Positions 21,780-32,200 of a DNA stretch of 64,000 nt are shown here, piece by piece. Position 1 is the first letter of the stretch; every line of letters begins with the position of its first letter. The notes below the pieces were generated by a model. That model saw only the letters and a program-made list of their open reading frames with translations. It was not told where the DNA came from and did not search any database. This DNA comes from Rhabdophis nuchalis (lineage: Eukaryota; Chordata; Lepidosauria; Squamata; Natricidae), in contig CM077647.1 of the NCBI GenBank assembly GCA_039707465.1, positions 176,076,663-176,140,662 on the forward strand, read 5' to 3'. The position numbers and the translations under genes were made by a program.

Positions 21780-22195
21780 AGAAAATGGAGGAGAGCATCA
21801 GGCCTGGAAGCCATCTTTTGCATTGGGCCTTCTGGCCTGTCAAATTTAATGCTGTGAGAAAATGGGAGGGTGGATTATATGGAGTATGGGAGATATATAG
21901 TCAAAATAACATTCCTTTCTCAGAAAGTCAAAGCCATCTTGAACTGCAGCTGCTATGAAGTGACTGGGAAGCATTTCCAGTTGGGACAGTGCCTGATTGG
22001 ACCATGTGATGGACATGTGGATGCTGGGGCAGGGACTTGAACTTTCATTTGGGTGGGGAAAACCTGGAAGCTTTCAGATTCGGGTTTTCCCAGACGTGCT
22101 AATATGACATCTCTAATAAAATGGAATTTTGAGGATCTTCAAGCCTTGGACTTTTATTTTGTTGAGGGCATTTCTGGGAACCCTGACATTAATCC
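21780..22195 (+). mobile_element. LTR-like or unclassified repeat
   Basis: Reverse counterpart of 19034-19330, with AACCTGGAAGCTTTCAGATT, a CTAATAAAATGG signal-like site and a CCCTGACA end. Confidence 0.35.
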
Positions 22196-22396
22196 AAATC
22201 TCATTTTAAAACTCTAACAGCTCCCCAAACTTTGGGGTGCTGTCCAGGGTGCTGAGCCCCGAACGCTGACCCGGTGCCATTATAACTACATAACACGAAT
22301 GTTGGTTTGGAAAGTTGGAAGGAAGATTGAAAAGTCTTTAATTTTTCTTTGCTAACATCCTTCCCTTTCTATTTATAAAAAGAATGTAAACATAAT

Positions 22397-23298
22397 TTAA
22401 TTGTTTCGTTTGATTAGTTGGTGCCTGCTATTTAGTTCTGGCCTCAATAAGATGATGAAGCATTTGGGGAAAAAGATACATCCCAATAAACCAGCACTGG
22501 ATGACAAGATGGAGAAGATCTCCACAGCCACCATGGCTTTTCCTTTTGTGCTCAGATAAGTTGGAATAAAGGAGATCCAAACACTGCAGAAAGCCAACAT
22601 GCTAAAGGTGATGAACTTGGCTTCATTAAAGGTGTCAGGTAAATTACGGGCAAGAAAAGCCACAATAAAGCTGGCAATGGCCAAGAAGCCCAAGTAGCCC
22701 AGGACACAATAGAACATGAAGATGGAACCTTCATTACATTGCAGAATCATGGTTTCCATAAGGAAGTGCATGTTTAACTCAGGATATGGAGGAGAGGTTG
22801 CCAGCCATATAATGCAAAGGCTTGCTTGAAGAAGAGAACAAGAAAGGACAATGGAAAGAGCCAATCTTTTCCCCACCCACTTTCTCATTGAAGAACCTGG
22901 CTTAGTAGCCATGAAAGCTACAACCACTGTAATAGTTTTAGCTAACACACAAGAAACAGCAACTGAGAAGATGATGCTGAATGTTGGTTGCCGGAAAAGA
23001 CAGGTTACTCTCCCTGGCTGACCAAGGAATAACAAGGAAGAGAGAAAGCAGAGTAAAAGGGCGATAAGGAGAGTGTAAGTGAGGTCCCGGTTGTTGGCCC
23101 TGACGATAGGGGTATCTCTGCGTTTAAGGAAAATTCCAAGCACACTAATTGTCATGAGGGAAAAGAAAACAGCAGCAGAGGCCATACTGATTCCTAAAGG
23201 TTCTTCGAAGGACAGGAAACTCGTTGTTTTGTTAAGGCATCGATCTTGCTCCATGCTTGGATACTGATCTTCAGGACATTTGAAGCAATCTTCTGTGT
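22397..23298 (-). CDS. Gene B exon 6: V2R seven-transmembrane domain
   Basis: This 902-bp terminal exon starts [18 protein letters not shown] after a TCCAG acceptor. It contains seven hydrophobic segments with [38 protein letters not shown] and [14 protein letters not shown]. It ends [18 protein letters not shown] and a short basic tail. It is closely related to exon 6 of gene A, to which it is convergent. Confidence 0.94.
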
Positions 23299-26200
23299 CT
23301 GGATTTAAAAAAAACAGATGGAAACTCATTGTCCCGTTTACCACATTTGAATGAATGCTTTAGACTGTTGCTTGAAGAGTAATATTAGTTGTTTGTGAAC
23401 CAGTGGGGGGTTCCTACTGGTTTAGACTGGTTCAGCTGAGGTCACTGAGGTTTGGGTCACTGAAACCGGAAGTGACCCAGGCCTGCCATGCCTCTGAACT
23501 AGTTCCCCAAACAGCACCGTCAGCGGTGCCATCTTGTTTTTCAGTTCTGCGCATAGACATAACAATTTTAATTACACAAATTTATTTTTTTCCATTTTTT
23601 AACGTTTTGTGCATGCACAGACTTATTTATTGGCATACCAAACTGGCAGTAATGCTGGCAGCAAACCCCCCCCCCCTATTGTGTACCTATATTAACAAAA
23701 TAACAGAGTTAGAAGGGACCTTAGAGATCTTCTAGTCCAACACCCTATTCAAGCAGGAGAATCTATACCATTTCAGACAAATGGCTATATAATCTCTTCT
23801 TGAAAACCTCCAATGTTGGAGCATTCACAACTTCTGGGGATAAGTGATTGTACTGGTTAATTGTTTTGTTAGGAAATTTGTCCGTAATTCTAGGTTAGAT
23901 GATCTCTCCTTGATTAGTTTTGATCCATTGTTTCTTGCCACGACGATTAGTTGGCCTGATTCTTGTAGAGAGCTTAATCTTGAAATACATCTTTATTCTC
24001 GCTTGAATTGCCTTAATCTCTTGATTTCTCTGGCACTTCACATGAATAACCATGACAAATTATAACTTTTGAGAAACCATTTCTTTGCAGCTGAAAGTTC
24101 TCATAGTTTGTAGGATTTCAAAACTGACCTATCTTGATTGAAATCTTCCCCTGTGGACACGAAACACAATCGTAGCAGCAGAAGATTTTCTCTTCAGATT
24201 TTCTCTTCCAATATCCAGGGTGACAGTATTCATTGCACAGAGAAACTGGAAGAACCTGCTCATAAAATGAAAAAAAAAAAGATTGCAAAAATAGGTGCTA
24301 AGATTTTCATCAGCTGAAAATATAGATAGTTAATTAGTTATAAAGAAAATCATGGCCAGCATGGAACGGTTGGAGGCATTTGAATTTTTCCATTTAAGGA
24401 AGTTGCAAAACTATAAGCATTCAACATACCGTATTTTTCAGAGTATAAGATGCTCTGCAGTATAAGGCACACATTAGTTATTGGGTAGGAAAATGAGGAA
24501 AAAAATGTCTCTGCCTACCACCATCCATCGGTATTCATCTGGCTAGCATCCTTGCAGCAAACAGCAAACAGCCTGGTCAGCTTCAGCATGTTATTGCAGC
24601 CTGATTCAGCAGGAACAGCTCATTGGCGGGTGGATCGGCCTCCCAGAATACCCCCAATCAACTCTGAGGGGATCACCACAGCCCATCGCCTCCTCCGCAT
24701 TTTTGGCCTCCATGCATCACATTTTCAGCCTCCACATGCTCTGTTTTAGATCCATTCCAGGCTGTGGGGATCATCACAGCACATTGTCACCAATTGCTCC
24801 CTCTGCGTGTTGCATTTTTGGCCTCAGCATGCCCCATTTTTGCCCTCTGCATGTTGCGTTTTCAGCCAGTTCCAGGTGCTGCCAATACCTGCCACCTGGA
24901 ATGCATCTAAAATGGAGCATGCTGAGGCTGAAAACATGATGTGTGGAGGCCAAAAAAAGTGACCCGCAGAGGCAGCAATTGGTGGCGATCAGCAGTGATG
25001 TGCTGTGGTGATCCCTGCAGCCAGGAACAGATCTAAAATGGAGTGTGCAGAAGATGAAAATGGCCAAAAGATGGAGACCGATGGGTGGGCAGGGCTTCAA
25101 CATTTGTTGTATAAGAAGCACAGATATTTCCACCCACTGTTAGGGAGCGGGAAGTATGTCCTATAGTCCGAAAAATATGGTATATGTAGGCCCCTACCTG
25201 ATTAAAACCTCTGTGCCATTCAATCTGGTGTTCATTAATGATCAATTCATTTCCATAAGACGCATCGGGATCTAGTCTTCCAACTTTCACACTCCGGATA
25301 GACTTGTTTGGAAAAACAATCACGTTGATGAGGTCAAATCCTCCTGCAACTTCCCTCTTCTCATTAAAGGAGACTCCCTCTCCTGCTGAGTTGTTGAAAG
25401 AAATGCCTTGAAGAAATGGGTGGAGCTACTTGAAAAGAAATCCACGAATTTGAAATAACGATAATGAAAGAAATCAACATTAGACAGTTCATGTTCTATT
25501 TCTGAAATCCTTCATGCAGTTTCACTGGATGAAATGGGTGAAATCAAAACAAAATGCTTGCATTCTAAAGGATTTCCGGTTTTGCAGGACACAATCTGGG
25601 TTCATCACCAGGACCAGAATTTTTGCTTTCTGAGCTTGCCAACTCATGCTGGAGCCCATCCTGGGGGAACAATTCTCTATCAGTCTGCGCCACATTCTGT
25701 TCTAACTGAGGCTTCCCAAGAGCATGAAACAAACTCCTTGTCCCAGCAAAAAAACATTTTATTAATTTACAGTGAATTCTGCTCATTCAAAGCCAGTAAA
25801 GTCTTTCAAAGGAGGATTTACAGTCACAGATCTTATCTGGCTTGGAGAACTGACAGTCCGATATCTGCAGAACTTGGCAAGGAGTCTCGGAGCGTCACTA
25901 ACAAACTAGCAAACTAATTGTCTCCTGCAAACTCCACTCCCCTTTTGCTCCTCTTTTATTTCCTCTGGGAGGGGCCATTCATCATCTGGCCTTACTCCCA
26001 AGTTGACCCCTGTTCTTTAGTTGTTCCCTTCATCTGGCAACTCTGTGCATGTGCACACTGGGAACAGGTTCCAGCTGTTCATCTGCCTCACTGATGTCTG
26101 ACTCTTAAGGCAGCTGATAGCTGGCATACAGCTCTGGCCCCCTCTCTGCCTCTGACACAGAGCCCTCATCAGAGCCTTCCCCAGACTTTTTTTTTTTATT

Positions 26201-29200
26201 CGTATTTATACCCCGCCCTTCTCCAAAAAGGACCCAGGGCGGCGCACAGGAAATTAAAACATACAAATATAGGCAAAATATAAAATTTAAAAAACTATTA
26301 AATTTCCCCTGTGCTAAAATCAATTTAAAATCCCCAAATTTAAAACTGTCTAATAATAGTCACAACGGAGGTTACGCTAGGCCGGCTTGATGGAAAAGGT
26401 ATGTCTTTAGACATTGGCGGAAGAGGCGGAGGTCAGAGATAGTTCGTAATTCCGGGGGCAGGTCGTTCCAAAGGGTAGGGCCCGCCACAGAGAAGGCTCT
26501 TCCCCTGGGTGTCGCCAACCGGCATTGCCCGGCCAACGGCACCCTGAGAAGGCCCTCTCTGTGGGAGCAGATCGGACGAAGGGATGTATGGGGCAGGAGA
26601 CGGTCACGCATATAACTAGGCCCCGAGCCATGGAGCGCTTTAAAGATGGTCGTCAATACCTTGAAGCGCACCCAAAAGACCACAGGTAGCGCAGGATCGG
26701 TGTTATATGGGAGCATCTAGGGGCTACCGTAATCACCCAGCGCGGCTGCATTCTGGACTAGCTGTAGCTTTCTAATGCACCTCAAGGGAAGCCCCATGTA
26801 GAGAGCATTACAGTAGTCAAGTCGGGATGTCACGAGTGCTTGAGTGACTGTGCGAAGGGCAGACTCCAGGACTAGCCCATGTTCCCCACAAACCTCCTCA
26901 CTGTCTGAATCTGCTGCCAGCTCTGCTGGCTGCTGGCGGGCCACAACACATTCTAGTGAGAGAGAAATTCCCTGAGGATGGGCTCCAGCACAAGTCCGGA
27001 AGCTTGGAAGACAAAAATTCTGGTCCTGGTGACCGATTCAGATTGGATCCTGCAACATTATCCTAGTACCTTCCTTTGTAAATATCCACTTTTGCTCAAC
27101 AGAACAATAAGTCAACCCACAAAGCATTGTCAATGAGTAACCTACACAAGATGATGTGATACAATCTTCCTTCTGTAGAAAGTTAACTGAAATTTCACTG
27201 GGACAGAGAAGATCATTATGGGGTTTTTTTAAATATCATATGTCAACTTTTCAAGTAATACCTCCCATTGTAGAGTAATACCTCCTTCTGAGGCAGGTTG
27301 ATTCCTCAAAGAACAGCTTTATTAGGAAATATCATCTTGGCACAACTGGTGGAAAGCCAACTCTAAATGTTACTGTGCTTTCCAATACAATAAGTAAAGA
27401 TTCCCCTTTCCCCCCCAAAACAATAAATCATGTTGTTCAATCTGAATACTGGCTGGTTGCCTGGTTATTATGTCTCTCTTCCTCCTCTGGCCAGCCAGCC
27501 ATTGGAATGTCCCTGACTCATTGGGGAACTATGCTGTTTTGACTATGAACTCACATCTACCTCTACTCCCATTCAGGTCCAATTTACAGTGGTGGGTTCT
27601 GTACAGGGGCGTACTGGTGCCTGCCAGGAGCACCAGGTACCATTCTGGTATAGTGCTCTGGAGGGCCCACCTGCCGACCCTCATTCTTTACTGGTATTTG
27701 AAGTTTTCAGGGCTTCCGCGCAGTGCCTGAGCAGCTGGAGCATTGCGGAGGCATTGCAGAGGTGGCGTGGATGGTAAGGATGCCTGTGCATGCTGCATGT
27801 GTTCATGTGGTGGGCGCCCAGCTTCGTTGCACCGTACTGGTTGCAACAGCATTCAGAACCCACCACTGGCCTGAAGTCATGTGCAAAGAAAGACACAGAA
27901 AGGAAAACCGGCCACAGCCCAGTGAGCTTTAGGCTTGACATCATAGCTATTTGAACAACATATTAATTAAGGCTAAGTTCATTTTGTGAGCTAACCAGTG
28001 GTGGGTTGCATATTTCATTACCACCCTTTTACCATGCATGTGCTTTGTTCATACACGTGCCTTCTGCGCATGTGCCCACCCTAAAAAAAACATGCCTAAG
28101 TAGAACAGCATAGAGACGGGGTGGGTATGTAGGCGGGCCGACCCCACCCATGATTTCTGCTACCGGTTTCAACAAACCAGCCTGAACTGGCTGAATATCA
28201 CCTCTGGAGATGCACATATATATGTTTTCTCATTTGGGTCTTGTTCTTTATCTCTCAGACATCAGGGTTGAGTGATCTATTCCAGTGGGGTCTGTGTGTC
28301 TTGTTACTAGCTCCTCTTTTGTTTTAGTCTTCCAGCAAATCAAGGATATCGTGAATAAATATGGCTCTGAAATATAGAGGGATATCCCTCTAGATTCTCT
28401 ATATTCCAGAGCCAGTACAGACTTGGAAGGGAGGATAATTGTTCCAAGTCTTTTTTCCCCCTTTCCTGCAGAATAAATATGAGAAGCAATCCCATTTTCA
28501 ATGCATCTTTCTCCCTGTAGGAAAACCTAGTCATTTTCTGGGGTAATACCAGAAATATAACAGCTGAATACCACCTCTGTAGCTAACTTATTCTTTACAA
28601 AATTCTTCACTGAAAGGAAAGAAAGTTTGCTGGAGAAACATTACCTTAAAAGGTTGCAGTTCCAAAGATTCAGCCACTTTATCCGCCAATTTTTTTCTCA
28701 AATTGGATCTTCTGGATAGCATGCTATGCAAAGAATGAGCCACAGCGTAAACCCCATTGTAGATGCTGTAGCTGTGTCCTGTTACCTGTAATTGAAACAG
28801 AGATTCCGGAAGGCTTCCCAGTCCTTCTTCCCCAGTGCATTCGTGGCTTCCCAATGATGACTGTCCTGAATTAGGAAAGAAACAGTCAAATGCTTGCTCC
28901 CAAAAATGGTTTCGGAATCCATCTCTTTGCCCTGCATAGGGTCTTATGGACCGGAGAAATTCCTCGAATTCCAGATTTTCACTTGAATGGATTTGAAAGG
29001 CAATGGCCCCGTCATATAATTGGAGGTTCCATTCCCTTTGGGTTCCTGTTAGCGTGAAATCGATTTGGCTGGTGGTGATCCACACCTTGCTGAAAGATGC
29101 ATTTCCCCGATTTGCAGCTTCCCATACAGATTTGAGAGCCGTCAGCCAGGCTAACGTCAGAGATTCTCCATAGATGATGTAGGCGTTGGTTTTAACGTCT

Positions 29201-32200
29201 TTGAAATGCGTATAAAACTCAACCATGATATCGCTAAATTTGCCCAGGTCATCCAAGCGCAATAGCTTTGGGAATCTTTGTATGAAAGATAAACAGATTC
29301 CCTGCTGGAAAAACAAGAGCTCCAATCTCTGCAGAAAGTGTTCTCCACTCTCGGTGTCTGCAACAAACAGCCCAATCCATTTCCATCCAAAACGCTGAAG
29401 CAATCGGATAATCCCGATATACTGAGGAACTTCATTTGGAGCCATAAAGTAAAGTGAAGATGATTGACTGGTGTCAATTTCTCCCAGAGGAAATGATCCA
29501 TATGTGAGCTACAAAAACAACAACAACAACAACAATGAGCCATGAAGTTAAGGAGAGGTTTTTGTTTTGCTTATGCATTTTTATGGAACGCTATCTGATA
29601 ACCCAGTGTTTCTAGATGTCGAAGTGATTGTCTGACAGGGAAGTTTAAGTTTATTCAAATTTGTATACCGCCCTATCTCCCCAAAGGGACTCAGGGCGGT
29701 ACACAGAAGTATAAAACAATACAGTACAAAACAGTTAAAAATAAATTAAATAAAGGTCTGTGCTAAAATTTAGAATAGAAAAAGGGTTAAAATCAATCAA
29801 TTAAAACTATGTCCATTAAAACTAAGCCAGGCCGCCCTCTTGAAATAGATATGTCTTTAGTGCCCGGCGGAAGAGGCGTAGGTCCGCGATGATCCGAAAG
29901 TCGGGGGTAGGTCATTCCGGAGGGCAGGCCCCACCACAGAGAAGGCTCTCCCCCTGGGGGCCACCCGTCGGCATTGTCCGGCGGATGGCACCCTGAGGAG
30001 GCCCACTCTGTGGGAGCGGACAGGTCTAAGGGAGGTATGTGGTAGGAGGTGGTCCCGCAAGCAGCCAGGACCCGTGCCATGGAGCGCTTTGAAGATGGTT
30101 ACTAGCACCTTGAAGCGCACCTGGAAGGCCACAGGGAGCCAGTGCAGCTCGCGCAGGAGAGGTGTTACATGGGAATATCGAGACACTCCCAGGATCCTCC
30201 ACGCAGCCTCATTCTGGACTAGCTGGAGCCTCCGGGTGCACCCCAAGGGAAGCCCAATGTAGAGAGCATTGCAATAGTCCAGGCGGGAGGTGACGAGCGC
30301 TTGTGTGACCGTGCGTAAGGTGTCACGATCTAGATAGGGGCGCAACTGGTGTATCAGGTGCACCTGATAAAAGGCCCCCCTGGTCACGGCTGCCACATGG
30401 TCATCCAATGACAGCCAGGAATCCAGGAGGATGCCCAGATTGTGAGCCCTATCCACGGGGGCCAATGACTCGCCCCCGATAGAGATGGAACCAGCTGACT
30501 ATATCGTGACGCCAGAAACCACAGGGAGCCATTGAGAGCGGTTTCCCCCACCCCCATTACTCCCATGTCCATTATCCCTGCCCTCTCCCTTCTGCCTCCC
30601 ATGTGCTCCTGTTTTCCGCCTTGTCTACGATCCTGGAACTTTGCCCCAAATACATCAGGCACTTCCCCATTGGCCCACCAGAGGGTGAACGTCACGGCTG
30701 GCTTTCCAGAAGAAGCTGCGAATGAATTGACATCATAAACAATTGCTACTCTAGGACACTGCACTTGCTCTCCTTAATAGCCCAGGCATTCCAGAGTTAT
30801 GCTAGAATACACACACACACACAAATCAGTATTTGTTTCTAGTAAATTGTTGAAATTGCTTGAGGCACTCCAGAGTTATGCTGGAACATACCTACCTACC
30901 TACATACATACATACAGCCTTTTTTAAATATGAAAAATAGATATGATATGATAAGATATGATATATGATATGAAATAATATGAAATAATATGAAATAATA
31001 TGAAATAATATAATATAATATAATATGAAATAATATGAAATAATATGAAATAATATGAAATAATATGAAATAATATAATATAATATAGTATAATATGAAA
31101 TAATATGAAATAATATGAAATAATATGAAATAATATGAAATAATATGAAATAATATGAAATAATATAATATAATATAATATAATATAATATAATATAATA
31201 TAATATAATATAATATAATATAATATAATATAATATAATATAATATAATATAATATAATATAATATAATATAATATAATATGAAATAATATAATATAATA
31301 TAATATAATATAATATAATATAATATAATATAATATAATATAATATAATATAATATAATATAATATAATATAATATAATATGAAATAATATAATATAATA
31401 TGAAATAATATAATATAATATAATATAATATAATATAATATAATATAATATAATATAATATAATATGAAATAATATAATATGATATAATATAATATAATA
31501 TAATATAATAATATAATATAATATAATATAATATAATATAATATAATATAATATAATATAATATAATATAATATAATAAATATAATATAATATAATATAA
31601 TATAATATAATATAATATAATATAATATAATATAATATAATATAATATAATATAATATAATATAATATAATATAATAATAATATAATAATAATATAATAT
31701 AATATAATATAATATGAAATAATATAATATAATATAATATTATATTATATAATATAATATTATATAATATAATATTATATAATGTTATATAATATTATAT
31801 AATATTATATAATATAATAATATATAATATTATATTATATAACATTATATAATATTATATAATATAATAATATATAATACAAAAATTGGATAGATAGATG
31901 AGAGTTTAGTCCTTATCCACAACTTCTCATTTTTTTGAAAATGTAGATACATTTCTGGAAAATCCCTGTTTCATTCAACCTAACAGGAAATGTGTTTAAA
32001 AGGCAGCAGAATTTTAACAGAACACAACAGGGGGTCAACCTATTCTCCAAAGAGGCAGAAGACAGGAAAAGAAGCAACATATGGAAACTAATCAAGGAGA
32101 GAAGCAACTTAGAACTAAGGAGAAATTTCCTGACAGCAAGAAGAATCAACCAGTGGAATTACTTGCCTCCAAAAGTCGTGGGTGCTCCATCACTGGAGGC

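Noticed and set aside
13365..22396. A further V2R or V2R pseudogene between A and B
   Set aside because: No receptor motif found; all recognisable sequence is repeats.
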